Below are positions 7,133 to 13,877 of a stretch of 17,577 bases of DNA, piece after piece. Location of the stretch: positions 1 to 17,577 of the forward strand of contig JACPSF010000482.1 of the NCBI GenBank assembly GCA_016193385.1, written 5' to 3'. A model generated the notes under the pieces. That model ran no database searches and was not told where the DNA came from. It saw only the letters and a list, made by a program, of their open reading frames with translations. This DNA is from Deltaproteobacteria bacterium (lineage in GTDB: Bacteria > Desulfobacterota_B > Binatia > UBA9968). Position numbers and translations under genes: made by a program. Positions within the stretch are counted from its first letter, which is position 1; every line of letters begins with the position of its first letter.

Positions 7133-7909
7133 TTACTCGATGACGTAGTTGAAGGTGAATTCAACGTTCAGGCGCTCGATGCCCAGTTGTCCGGGGATTT
7201 TCGGAAAAGGCGCGGCCGCTTTGACCGCGTCGATCGCCGCCAGGTCCACGGAAGCCTGCTCCGAGGTCTCGACGACACGCACGGCGTCAAGGCGCCCGTC
7301 TTGAAGGATGGTGAACTCGACCTCCACCCGACCGGCCTTGCGGTTGCGGATCGCCACCTCGGGAGAAGTCCAGAAGCTCACGATGGCCTTCTTGATGCTC
7401 TCCAGGTAGGCCGTGTACTCCGCTTCGAGGAGATTGCTTTGGCTTGCTTGGCGGGTCTGGCGACGGCTTCTGACGCGCTCGATGGCCTGATCGATAAGCT
7501 CTTCCCGCTTGGCCGCGGGTACGGTCTGGTCCGCCGGCCCTATGATCCCATCGATTTTTTTCTGAGTCCCCTCGATGCCGCTCCGGTTGCTAATGGCCCG
7601 GTACCGCTCCAGGGCTTCACGGTAAAGGCTGACCGCCTTGGCCGTGTTGCCATGGAGGCGATAAATCTCCGCCATGTTGGCAAGCGCGAGGGCGGCTGTC
7701 AGGTGTTGGTAGGTTTGATCGGCCAGGGCCAGCGAGGAGTGCAGCTTGTCCATCGCCTCGAAAAGCCTCCCTGCCCTGATCATGCCGCGAGCCTGAAGGA
7801 GCCAGCGCACGGGCTCGTCGCGCTCGTCCAGCGTGGCGCCCGCTGCGGTGGCGGGAATAAGAAAGCCGAGAACCACGGTAGCGATGAGTTGAGGGAAGGA
7901 ATATTTCAT
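7133..7909 (-). CDS. TPR protein with TonB C-terminal domain
   Basis: A 258-residue exported protein. Residues 1-24 are a signal peptide (MKYSFPQLIATVVLGFLIPATAAGA). Residues about 30-125 form helical TPR-type repeats (RWLLQARGMIRAGRLFEAMDKL, ALANMAEIYRLHGNTAKAVSLYREALERY). Residues about 165-258 match a TonB C-terminal domain: YLESIKKAIVSFWTSPEVAIRN, then VEVEFTILQDGRLDAVRVVETSEQASVDLAAIDAVKAAAPFPKIP. It lacks the transmembrane anchor and long Pro-rich spacer of true TonB, so energy coupling through ExbBD is unlikely. The protein probably acts in the periplasm as a TonB-like adaptor. It is convergent with the TPR lipoprotein gene across a hairpin, and the two may work in one envelope process. 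Confidence 0.8.
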   Translation of the reverse strand: MKYSFPQLIATVVLGFLIPATAAGATLDERDEPVRWLLQARGMIRAGRLFEAMDKLHSSLALADQTYQHLTAALALANMAEIYRLHGNTAKAVSLYREALERYRAISNRSGIEGTQKKIDGIIGPADQTVPAAKREELIDQAIERVRSRRQTRQASQSNLLEAEYTAYLESIKKAIVSFWTSPEVAIRNRKAGRVEVEFTILQDGRLDAVRVVETSEQASVDLAAIDAVKAAAPFPKIPGQLGIERLNVEFTFNYVIE

Positions 7910-8096
7910 AGGATAAGCGACTTATAATTCACGAAAAGCTGTAGCGCAAGGCGGTGAAAAACTAGCAAACCGACTATCCCTGTGCTAGGTTGATCGTGTT
8001 TGTGGACCGGTGCGGGTAACTGCTGGCGGGCGGCCGGGAGTCTTGGGCAAAGGAATAAGGCTTCACGGCTGTTTTTGCGTTTGAATTGATGTTCGT

Positions 8097-8189
8097 GGAG
8101 AGATGGCCGAGTGGTCGAAGGCGCACGCCTGCTAAGCGTGTGTACCCCTTATAAGGGTACCGAGGGTTCGAATCCCTCTCTCTCCGCCA
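8097..8189 (+). tRNA. tRNA-Ser (anticodon GCU)
   Basis: A complete class II tRNA with encoded CCA. The acceptor stem is GGAGAGA with TCTCTCC and discriminator G. The anticodon loop CTGCTAA between CACGC and GCGTG gives GCT, reading AGC/AGU serine codons. A long variable arm (GTACCCC..GGGTAC) and a T arm GGGTTCGAATCCC are present. Confidence 0.97.
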
Positions 8190-8404
8190 GCTTTCCTTAA
8201 AAAATCCGGATAGCTTTCCTGCGCTGCGCTCTTACCGAACCTGCCCGCGAAACCATTTTCGTCAGCCGCTGCTGAGCCCAGTTTGGCGACGGGACACCTT
8301 CCTTCGTACGCCTGCAGGAGAATCCCTTCACACGAACCAGTTGCTGTTTCCCAACCATGCTGAAAGCTCTTTGAAGTCACTAACAACACAGTCAGCATAA
8401 ATCC

Positions 8405-8421
8405 TTGGCATAAGTTTTGCT
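8405..8421 (+). promoter_or_regulatory. Sigma-54 (RpoN) promoter upstream of the receiver protein
   Basis: TTGGCATAAGTTTTGCT fits the sigma-54 consensus YTGGCACGRNNNTTGCW. The -24 GG and -12 GC elements are invariant and exactly ten bases apart, and only the two bases after TGGCA differ. The predicted start of transcription is about 8432, 40 bases ahead of the TTG start codon at 8474 and on the same strand. I did not search for the activator binding sites such promoters need. Confidence 0.6.
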
Positions 8422-8473
8422 GTCCGTGCGTTACACGGCACTCTCGTCATAGAAGCGAAGAGGGCGTAGGCAA

Positions 8474-8845
8474 TTGAGGATATTGGTTGTTGACGACAAT
8501 GAGACAGTGGCGTTTATCTTGCAGATGGTTTTTGAGGCGGCAGGGCATGTGGTTAAGACGGCTCGGGACGGTTGTCAAGGCTATTTCGCGTACCTGAGTT
8601 TCGGGGCGGACTTGGTGATTACCGATCTCGAGACGCCGTGTCAGAGCGGTCCGGAGATGATGCGCAAAATAAGACAGCACGATCCTCACGTAAGAACCGT
8701 ATACATGAGCGGCGGTACGGAAGAATATCACGAGCTGTTGGAAGAAGAGAGCAGACAATACGGCGTGACCTTCCTCAGAAAGCCGTTTTCCAGAATGGAG
8801 CTGATGCGTGCGGTCGCGGAAGCGGACCGGCGCACTGGTCGGTGA
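8474..8845 (+). CDS. Stand-alone response regulator receiver protein
   Basis: A 123-residue protein made only of a two-component receiver (REC) domain. The acidic pocket is D7-D8 (ILVVDDNE). The phosphoacceptor is D51 (ADLVITDLETP, where MP is usual after D-x). The switch serine is S79 (VYMSGG) and the conserved lysine is K103 (FLRKPF). There is no DNA-binding or enzyme domain, so it would act like CheY/Spo0F-type proteins by docking to a partner or relaying phosphate. The start is TTG, chosen because it begins the first beta strand. A sigma-54-type promoter lies upstream. A histidine kinase lies across the integrated element and could be the partner in the unoccupied chromosome. Confidence 0.88.
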   Translation: MRILVVDDNETVAFILQMVFEAAGHVVKTARDGCQGYFAYLSFGADLVITDLETPCQSGPEMMRKIRQHDPHVRTVYMSGGTEEYHELLEEESRQYGVTFLRKPFSRMELMRAVAEADRRTGR

Positions 8846-9264
8846 TCAAATTCAGGGGCAGGAAATCGAGAACCAGCGTCAGCAGGAGCGATGAAAGCGA
8901 TCGTCTGACGTGGCCTTAGGTATTTTCCGCCTGCTTCACAAAATCCTCGGGTTTCTGATCAACGCGACGGTGCCAGTGCGGAATTGTGTTGGACGTCTTT
9001 GATCGGAGTTCCCTTCACCTCGGTGCAGGAAAATGCCTTCAATAAAGGCCGCGCGAAGTTCCGGCATGGTCCGTGTCACTCCCCGCAAAGGAGTCCTTGC
9101 GCAACGAAGGGTCCGGTGGCTGAAGCCGGCTGAGTGAGGGGAGTCCCGAAGCCCTCGAATTTGGATGCAACCAGTTCCTGGAAAATAATTATCCGTTGTG
9201 GTAGGTTTTTTCACCTGGCGATTGCTCTAGCTAGAGTTTCGTCTAGTTCGTTCCGGACTTCGCC
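8846..9264. other. Intergenic stretch before tRNA-Arg, no gene supported
   Basis: Frames crossing this 419-base stretch have no recognisable motif and biased composition, so I call none coding. It holds a perfect 12-base palindrome CTCTAGCTAGAG (9225-9236), 29 bases before tRNA-Arg, a small GCCTT-CAATA-AAGGC hairpin near 9032, and several short GC-rich inverted repeats around 9110-9155. The palindrome sits where the tRNA promoter should be. Confidence 0.4.
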
Positions 9265-9341
9265 GCGCCCGTAGCTCAATTGGACAGAGCGGCAGACTAC
9301 GGATCTGTAGGTTGGGGGTTCGAGTCCCTCCGGGCGCGCCA
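9265..9341 (+). tRNA. tRNA-Arg (anticodon ACG), integration target
   Basis: A complete 77-base tRNA with encoded CCA. The acceptor stem is GCGCCCG with CGGGCGC and discriminator G. The anticodon loop CTACGGA gives ACG, which reads CGU/CGC/CGA arginine codons after A34 editing by TadA. The T arm is GGGGGTTCGAGTCCCTC. From base 9296 to the CCA end it is duplicated exactly at 16922-16967. The element therefore carries a replacement 3' half that restores the tRNA after integration. Confidence 0.97.
9296..9341 (+). repeat. attL: 46-bp attachment-site direct repeat (tRNA side)
   Basis: These 46 bases, from the anticodon arm through CCA of tRNA-Arg, are identical to 16922-16967 in the same orientation. 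The flanks differ at once on both sides (CAG versus TAA before, AAT versus GAT after). The position in a tRNA 3' half, with an integrase gene 75 bases away, is the classic pattern of tyrosine-recombinase integration. Confidence 0.93.
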
Positions 9342-9386
9342 ATGGAATCAACAAGTTACGCGCCTGAAGTCTGCTCTTCTCTCCAA

Positions 9387-9407
9387 TTGTTTCCAAAAAT
9401 GTTTCCA
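9387..9407 (+). repeat. Left copy of paired GTTTCCA motif (candidate integrase arm site)
   Basis: Two GTTTCCA motifs start 12 bases apart (9389 and 9401), joined by AAAAT. The whole 21-base block recurs exactly at 16796-16816 in the same direction. Both copies lie just inside the element ends, where tyrosine recombinases of the lambda type bind arm sites. Binding is inferred from position. Confidence 0.6.
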
Positions 9408-9415
9408 CTGTTGAG

Positions 9416-10570
9416 TTATGCACAGGCGGAAGCCGCTTCTTTCGGCCTCATCGGCTCATCGTCCAGCCGGTCAACTGCCTGCCTGTTTCCGCCTGGAACA
9501 AGGTGGCCGTAGGTATCAACGGTTATCTGGATTGAATGGTGGCCTAGTTGATCCTGGATATAGGCCAAGCTCTCTCCTTGCTGAATGAGCAGGCTTGCGA
9601 AGCTGTGCCTTAGATCATGGAACCGCACGTGCCGAAGCCCTGCAAGGTCCAGAACGCGGTAAAATGCTTTCAGTAGGTTGCTCGGGTCAAGCTGCGTTCC
9701 TACGGGCGTCGTGAAAAGCCAGCCTTCCATGACCTCGCCGGTTACTTCCGCCGCACCCTTCCGTTCACCTGAAGGCTTCTCCATTTCCTTCCGTAGGGCC
9801 AGGGCCTTCCGCCTTGACAGAAGATCCTGGAGCACCCCTGTTAGTTGGGCGCTCATATCGACGCGCCGGGTCTTGTTCGACTTGGGCAAAGTAATCTTGC
9901 CCCTGGAGTAGGTCCGGTTCACTTCGATGAAACGCCCGTTGAAATCAAGGTCCGCCCCTTTCAAGGCAATCAACTCCCCTTGCCTCATTCCGGTCCGGGC
10001 CGCGCAAAGAAGAAGCGGGTAAAGATCCGGGGCCTTTTCCTCGGCCTTCTGTAGCAGGATGCTTAGCTCTTCCCTGGTCAACGGGTTAATCGGCGCTCCG
10101 GGCTCCTTCTTATTGACCTTCCCCAGGTTCGATGCAGGGTTAAAGTGGACCTCCTCGTTTTCTATGGCCTCGTTATACATCCCGCGTAAGGGAGCCAGGA
10201 TGTTTCTGAGGGTAGAGCAGGAGAAGCCTTCTTTCTTCTTCCGCGCAATCAGTTCCTTGATATCTTTCCGCCCGATCTTTGCCAGGGGCTTTGATCCGAA
10301 TACAGGGTTAAGGTGGTTTTTCAAGGCCGCTTCATATTCTCGATAGGTCGAATCCTTGATTGACCCTCGGGCGCAATTCTCGAGCCACCATCCGCCATAG
10401 TCTTTGAACATGAGCCGCTTGCTTGCGGACTTCTCCCCGGCCTTCAAGACTTCCCCAAGACGCCGCTTTGCCGCGTCCCGGTCGCCGTCCACGGTCTCGA
10501 TAAAGCGTTTCCCGCTCGGATCGCGCCAATCGACAAGCCACTTGCCACGCCACTTTCTAACGCAAGCCAC
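9416..10570 (-). CDS. int: Tyrosine-recombinase integrase
   Basis: A phage-type integrase of about 384 residues that would insert and excise the element at tRNA-Arg. Counting from the upstream GTG at 10579, the N-terminal arm-binding region covers residues 1-55 (VRKWRGKWLVDWRDPSGKRF). A core-binding SAM-like domain spans about 58-150. The catalytic domain contains R199 (ARTGMRQGEL), a lysine near K233/K236 (LPKSNKTRRV), H321 and R324 (FHDLRHSFAS), H347 (LGHHS) and nucleophile Y357 (TVDTYGHL), so all catalytic residues are intact. I favour GTG at 10570 because the product then begins ACVRKWRGKW like relatives, while GTGs at 10576 and 10579 are also in frame. Its start overlaps the end of the preceding small gene, implying coupled translation. 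It points toward the tRNA, 74 bases from attL. Confidence 0.93.
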   Translation of the reverse strand: MACVRKWRGKWLVDWRDPSGKRFIETVDGDRDAAKRRLGEVLKAGEKSASKRLMFKDYGGWWLENCARGSIKDSTYREYEAALKNHLNPVFGSKPLAKIGRKDIKELIARKKKEGFSCSTLRNILAPLRGMYNEAIENEEVHFNPASNLGKVNKKEPGAPINPLTREELSILLQKAEEKAPDLYPLLLCAARTGMRQGELIALKGADLDFNGRFIEVNRTYSRGKITLPKSNKTRRVDMSAQLTGVLQDLLSRRKALALRKEMEKPSGERKGAAEVTGEVMEGWLFTTPVGTQLDPSNLLKAFYRVLDLAGLRHVRFHDLRHSFASLLIQQGESLAYIQDQLGHHSIQITVDTYGHLVPGGNRQAVDRLDDEPMRPKEAASACA

Positions 10571-10721
10571 CAGCACCACCCCCCTTCCTCTTGGCCTTCT
10601 TCAAATAAGAGGCCATCAGCTCTTCTAGGATATCGTTGCAGTCGCGCTTCTTCTTTACAGCCTCGATCTGCAACGCCTCCCAGAGAGAGCCGTCAAGCGT
10701 TGTGGTCACTTTGACTCTCAT
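10557..10721 (-). CDS. Small ribbon-helix-helix-like DNA-binding protein
   Basis: A 54-residue basic protein. MRVKVTTTLDGSLWEALQIEAVKKKRDCNDILEELMASYL has the strand-helix-helix pattern of ribbon-helix-helix repressors (CopG/Arc type). It is followed by a lysine/glycine-rich tail. The ATG at 10721 was chosen because AAGGGGG lies seven bases upstream. An in-frame ATG at 10748 would add nine residues. The stop lies inside the start region of the integrase gene, so the protein probably regulates integrase expression or acts as a recombination directionality factor. The fold is inferred from pattern and not from a full motif match. Confidence 0.65.
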   Translation of the reverse strand: MRVKVTTTLDGSLWEALQIEAVKKKRDCNDILEELMASYLKKAKRKGGGAGGLR

Positions 10722-10755
10722 AGGCTTTCCCCCTTTCTTTGGTTTCATAAGGTCA

Positions 10756-10784
10756 TACGTACAACCTTGTAAAACTCTTGTCAA
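10756..10784 (-). promoter_or_regulatory. Candidate promoter for the small regulator and integrase
   Basis: On the minus strand a perfect -35 box TTGACA (10779-10784) is followed after 17 bases by TACGTA (10756-10761), a poor -10 box. It sits between the interrupted excisionase-like gene and the 54-residue regulator. It would let the int pair be expressed apart from the replication genes. Support is the exact -35 box and spacing only. Confidence 0.4.
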
Positions 10785-10790
10785 GGGGGG

Positions 10791-11063
10791 TCAGTCTTTT
10801 TTCTTTTGACTCTCCAGGACCTCACGTGCGTCAAAGCGGATATATCTGCCTATCCGATGCGTCGGGATATTTCCTTGACGGGATTGCTCCTAGACCCAGG
10901 AGAGCGGGACCTTAAGCCGGTCGGCAAGCTCTTCCGGGGTCAAAAGAGCCTTTGGTTCGCTCCCGTTGCCCGCAATCGCTGCCAGGATCTCCTCCCTAAC
11001 GGCTTCACGAGTCGCCTGGAGGAGGGCCTCGCCGAGCAGGGTAGGGGCTTTGCCTGTTTCCAT
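10791..11063 (-). pseudogene. Excisionase-like helix-turn-helix gene interrupted by an in-frame amber codon
   Basis: From ATG 11063 the frame encodes METGKAPTLLGEALLQATRE, then LLTPEELADRLKVPLSWV, then a TAG at 10890-10892. The same frame continues EQSRQGNIPTHRIGRYIRFD and AREVLESQKKKD to a TGA at 10791-10793. Read through, the 90 codons form a complete Xis/AlpA-type winged-helix protein. The TAG stands where this family normally has tyrosine (SWVYE..). One base change from TAC or TAT explains it. The downstream half keeps good codon use, so the mutation is recent or the codon is suppressed. Other genes here end with TAG, so amber is a working stop in this genome. Truncation at residue 57 would remove the recognition wing. 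It may also have been joined to the preceding gene. Confidence 0.75.
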
Positions 11064-11484
11064 CTGGATGGCTCGCCCTCGCTCGTCTTCTGGCGTATAG
11101 CCGGTTCATGCGGAACATCTTCTCAACAAGTGCAGCCTTGCGGCTTCGCGGGTGACATGGGTGGGCAAGGTCCGCCTCGGAAGGAAAGTTTCGGTCGAAG
11201 AAAGCCAAGAGGTCCGGGGTTGTAAAGATCAACCGGCATGACCGGCCAGACAAAACCTGATACCTGGGGTGGAGTTCTCCACGTCTGACCCAAACCCTCA
11301 CAGCGTGGATACTGACTTTGAAAATGCCAGCAACCTCCCGTGCCGTGCGGAGTGGGAATGGATTTGTGCCGGTGAGGCTTTGAGCCTGCCCTATCGTTAA
11401 GTCTCTCAACGCTTCCCAGACACCCTCCTTTGCGGCCTGTTTAAGAACCGTTATTTCTTCCGTATTTCCGTGGTATTTAGTCAT
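11005..11484 (-). CDS. Helix-turn-helix DNA-binding protein (MerR/excisionase-like)
   Basis: A 159-residue protein. After a helical N-terminus, residues about 45-98 (LRTAREVAGIFKVSIHAVRVWVRRGELHPRYQVLSG, then CRLIFTTPDLLAFF) form a MerR/excisionase-type winged helix with a clear wing strand. The last 35 residues are arginine/proline-rich. Over that tail a second frame also looks coding and leads into the interrupted gene below, so the true end may lie earlier or a frameshift may be present. Its ATG overlaps the stop of the preceding gene by one base (TAATG), implying translational coupling. It is likely a regulator or directionality factor of the element. Confidence 0.7.
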   Translation of the reverse strand: MTKYHGNTEEITVLKQAAKEGVWEALRDLTIGQAQSLTGTNPFPLRTAREVAGIFKVSIHAVRVWVRRGELHPRYQVLSGRSCRLIFTTPDLLAFFDRNFPSEADLAHPCHPRSRKAALVEKMFRMNRLYARRRARASHPDGNRQSPYPARRGPPPGDS

Positions 11485-11723
11485 TAACCCCTTTTTCTCT
11501 TCTGCGGCCTCCTCTTGTGGGACTTATAGCGCTCTAAGATCCGCCCGAGGCAACTTAGGTTGAGGACATCATCCTCCAAATGGGACACATCGTCCGGCCG
11601 CGGCTTCCTGATATCGACTCCATGAACGGCCTTCCACCTCTCAGCGCAGTCATTGACCTCCTCAACGGTAAGGCCCACCACAGCAGCCATTTCGAGAAGG
11701 GCTTTGTTGACGGGCTGATTCAT
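11484..11723 (-). CDS. Small protein of unknown function in the replication block
   Basis: A 79-residue protein, charged, with an acidic centre (PRPDDVSHLEDDVLNLSCLG) and a strongly basic C-terminus (YKSHKRRPQKRKRG). I recognise no family. The start overlaps the previous stop as ATGA and its own stop overlaps the next start as TAATG, so it is embedded in a tightly coupled operon. The context favours an accessory role in replication or regulation. Confidence 0.65.
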   Translation of the reverse strand: MNQPVNKALLEMAAVVGLTVEEVNDCAERWKAVHGVDIRKPRPDDVSHLEDDVLNLSCLGRILERYKSHKRRPQKRKRG

Positions 11724-12091
11724 TCCTGAATGATCCTTGCTCCGGGGAAGGCCAGCTTCACTTTGTGGATCTCCCTTAGCTCCTGAAGCGTTTTAGTTCT
11801 CAAGGTCGGTAGCTCTTCGGGATAGTAAATGGCCAAACCGTCCTTTGGTTCAAAGCCACGGTCTAGGATCAGCCAGAAATGATCCTCCAACATGGCAGAA
11901 CATATCTTTACCGCCCGGAGGTCTCCGTTGTCGGATTGAACCTCCTCGGCTACCCAGGCCTGGATGGGTGGCTCTTGGGCCTCTGCGAGAAGGCGGGCTT
12001 CCTGCCGGTCCTTGTTTGTTAGAGGCTTGCCGTCTTTGCGCCGGGCTAAGATTCGCCCATCCTCTGTTTTTTTGACCTCAAGAAGGTTCAC
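11720..12091 (-). CDS. Unknown 123-residue protein following the primase-polymerase
   Basis: The 123-residue product is soluble and mixed alpha/beta, with segments such as VKICSAMLEDHFWLILDRGFEPKDGLAIYYPEELPTLRTKTLQELREIHKVKLAF. I do not recognise a family from the sequence. The start is GTG with an excellent ribosome site, GGAGGAGG, seven bases upstream. That site lies inside the end of the primase gene, which it overlaps by 14 bases. The strong initiation signal and the intact frame argue for a real, well-translated gene. Its place directly behind the primase suggests a replication accessory role. Confidence 0.7.
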   Translation of the reverse strand: MNLLEVKKTEDGRILARRKDGKPLTNKDRQEARLLAEAQEPPIQAWVAEEVQSDNGDLRAVKICSAMLEDHFWLILDRGFEPKDGLAIYYPEELPTLRTKTLQELREIHKVKLAFPGARIIQE

Positions 12092-13877
12092 TTAGGACCT
12101 CCTCCCATCCCTTCTGTCCGTCCTCAACCTCACCTCCGCTATAAGAAGGGGGTTGTGGAGGTAGGTTTTGGGCCATGCGCCAGCGATAGTGCGCTCCAGG
12201 GACTTGCCCCTTCTCCAAGGGAGGGTCGCGGTCAACCTGGCCCTCCTTCGCAAGAGCATTGAGTGCACGGGTGACCGTGTCCGGCGATGGCCGCGGCTCC
12301 CCAAGGGCGTCAGTAACCTCTTTCGTCTTCTTGAACTCGTCTGCGAGAACTACTAGCAGCCTGTCTTTAACTTCTCCCAAGGCCACATCGGCGGGGGATC
12401 CTAGCACCGCCATTGACCCGTCCCCGACCAGCTCATACATGACACTCGGTATCTCAATAACCCGGCCCCATCCACGTAGCAGGCGCCGCCGGTCAGTAGC
12501 ATCTCGCTTAAGTTCCAGGGCAATATCCACGGCTCCAAGAAACGCGTGGCCGCCGGTGATGCCTTCGCCGTGCTCACCCCCGCCCTTCCGGTCGTGGTGA
12601 AGACAGATGAGCGTCTTCTTGTCCCGCTGGCAGGCTGCGACAAAGGGGAGCATTGCGCGTGCTACCTCACTGTTGTCTGTTTCGTCTCGTAGGCCCAGGA
12701 GGTTTCTAACGGTGTCAAGAACTACTATTGTCTCACTTGCGTTTTTAATCCGCTCCAGAAGCCCAGACGTTTTAAGCCCCATAGCGAAAAGTAGAGTTAC
12801 ATGGCCAAGGGCCAGGGAGAGGGGCTCTAGCTTCTTAAACCTGGCCAGCCAGATACTTTCAGCTTCTTCCGTGAAGTAGAGGATTTTCTCTCCAGTCCAG
12901 CTCGCTATAAGACGGGTCATTAGCTCGGTCTTTCCGGTCTTAGAATAGGAGGCCAGGAGGTGAGACCAACCCTTGACGATTAGCTCGTCTGCGCCCAGGA
13001 CGGGGAGAAAGGTGAGAATTGCCCCCTGGCTGTCTCTGGCTTTTGCCTGGAGGGTAGCGGCGTTTATCTCCCGCTCCAACCTAACCTCCGCAGCCTCCCC
13101 CTTAAGAGCGGAGGTGAGGTTTTCCGGGGTCTCCCCTGTTGGTTCATACCTCGCCACGCTCTTTGCAATCCGCTCCACCTCTCTCTCCGGCAAGGGAGGA
13201 TCACACTTCGACTCATTCTCTTTCAGCAAGGCGGCGAGTATCGCATCTTCGCCCATGCCACGACGCCGCATCGTTCCTGCCAAAGAGGCAAGGGTAGAGT
13301 TCCGCTCCCCCGCTTTGATCCTCTCTCCCACTGGCTCCGCTTTAGCGGAGCTTTGTAGGCCGTTCCCGGTCGGGGAAGAAATGAGCTTGAATAGTTCAAC
13401 CGGAAGCTTTGGCAGCTCACCATTGATCGGGACTTCCCATTTGTAGACCTTGCCAGAGGGATGAACCGAGGGAGGAGCTACCACATAACCACCATCTCCC
13501 CGGACATCGAGGCCAGGAATGATCCCGGCTCGGTTAGGGACCGTAACCCCAGGGTGTTTGAAGAAGAGTTGCCACCCCTTGCCGGTGCGGGACCGGGGAA
13601 CGGCGGAAAGGTCGTAATCAGAAAGCAGCCCCTTGAGTTTGTCTTTGGCCTCAATGCTGTCAACGTCAACCGCGATCAGGCCAGAAACAGATCCGGTCAC
13701 GATTCCGACGTTTGCCTCCGGCCACTTCAACCACCAAGGCTTGATCTCTTCCTCTGTGGCCCTCCGGCTCTGGTATTCCTCCCAAGCGAACAACGGTTTT
13801 TTCTCTCCCGGCTGGATAGGAATCACTGAGAAAGCACGCTTCTGGTAGATGAGGGCAGCAGTTAGAAGCTCATTCAT
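12078..13877 (-). CDS. Bifunctional primase-polymerase fused to a RepA-like ATPase/helicase
   Basis: A 599-residue replication protein. Residues 1-165 are an archaeo-eukaryotic-type prim-pol domain. The metal-binding DVD is at 71-73 (LIAVDVDS), the second motif is SRTGKGWQLFF (96-106), and GLDVRGDGGYVVAPPSVHPSG (122-142) is the third motif region. Residues about 185-245 fit the primase C-terminal helical domain (ERNSTLASLAGTMRRRGM..REVERIAKSV). Residues about 295-470 are a RecA/RepA-like ATPase with Walker A YSKTGKTEL (K316) and Walker B TIVVLDTV (383-390). A winged-helix-like end follows at about 500-570. Such proteins prime and unwind DNA for plasmids, phages and satellites. Its ATG overlaps the AlpA-like gene stop by one base. 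It gives the element a self-replication capacity after excision. Confidence 0.9.
   Translation of the reverse strand: MNELLTAALIYQKRAFSVIPIQPGEKKPLFAWEEYQSRRATEEEIKPWWLKWPEANVGIVTGSVSGLIAVDVDSIEAKDKLKGLLSDYDLSAVPRSRTGKGWQLFFKHPGVTVPNRAGIIPGLDVRGDGGYVVAPPSVHPSGKVYKWEVPINGELPKLPVELFKLISSPTGNGLQSSAKAEPVGERIKAGERNSTLASLAGTMRRRGMGEDAILAALLKENESKCDPPLPEREVERIAKSVARYEPTGETPENLTSALKGEAAEVRLEREINAATLQAKARDSQGAILTFLPVLGADELIVKGWSHLLASYSKTGKTELMTRLIASWTGEKILYFTEEAESIWLARFKKLEPLSLALGHVTLLFAMGLKTSGLLERIKNASETIVVLDTVRNLLGLRDETDNSEVARAMLPFVAACQRDKKTLICLHHDRKGGGEHGEGITGGHAFLGAVDIALELKRDATDRRRLLRGWGRVIEIPSVMYELVGDGSMAVLGSPADVALGEVKDRLLVVLADEFKKTKEVTDALGEPRPSPDTVTRALNALAKEGQVDRDPPLEKGQVPGAHYRWRMAQNLPPQPPSYSGGEVEDGQKGWEEVLSEPS

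Noticed and set aside
7133..7909. Classical TonB energy transducer
   Set aside because: It has a cleavable-type signal and TPR region and lacks the N-terminal anchor and Pro-rich spacer needed to couple with ExbBD.
8132..8398. Minus-strand open frame ending GERGIRTLGT
   Set aside because: The end is the antisense of tRNA-Ser(GCU), again a familiar tRNA shadow, and the rest has no family motif.
8936..9214. 92-residue minus-strand frame
   Set aside because: There is no recognisable domain and no good start signal, and composition is like neighbouring non-coding frames.
9211..9423. Minus-strand open frame over tRNA-Arg with GLEPPTYRS-type residues
   Set aside because: The residues come from antisense translation of the tRNA and att site. 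This is a well-known false gene pattern.
10806..11225. 139-residue plus-strand frame
   Set aside because: It lies opposite the amber-interrupted HTH gene, whose two halves have clear family motifs in the minus frame.
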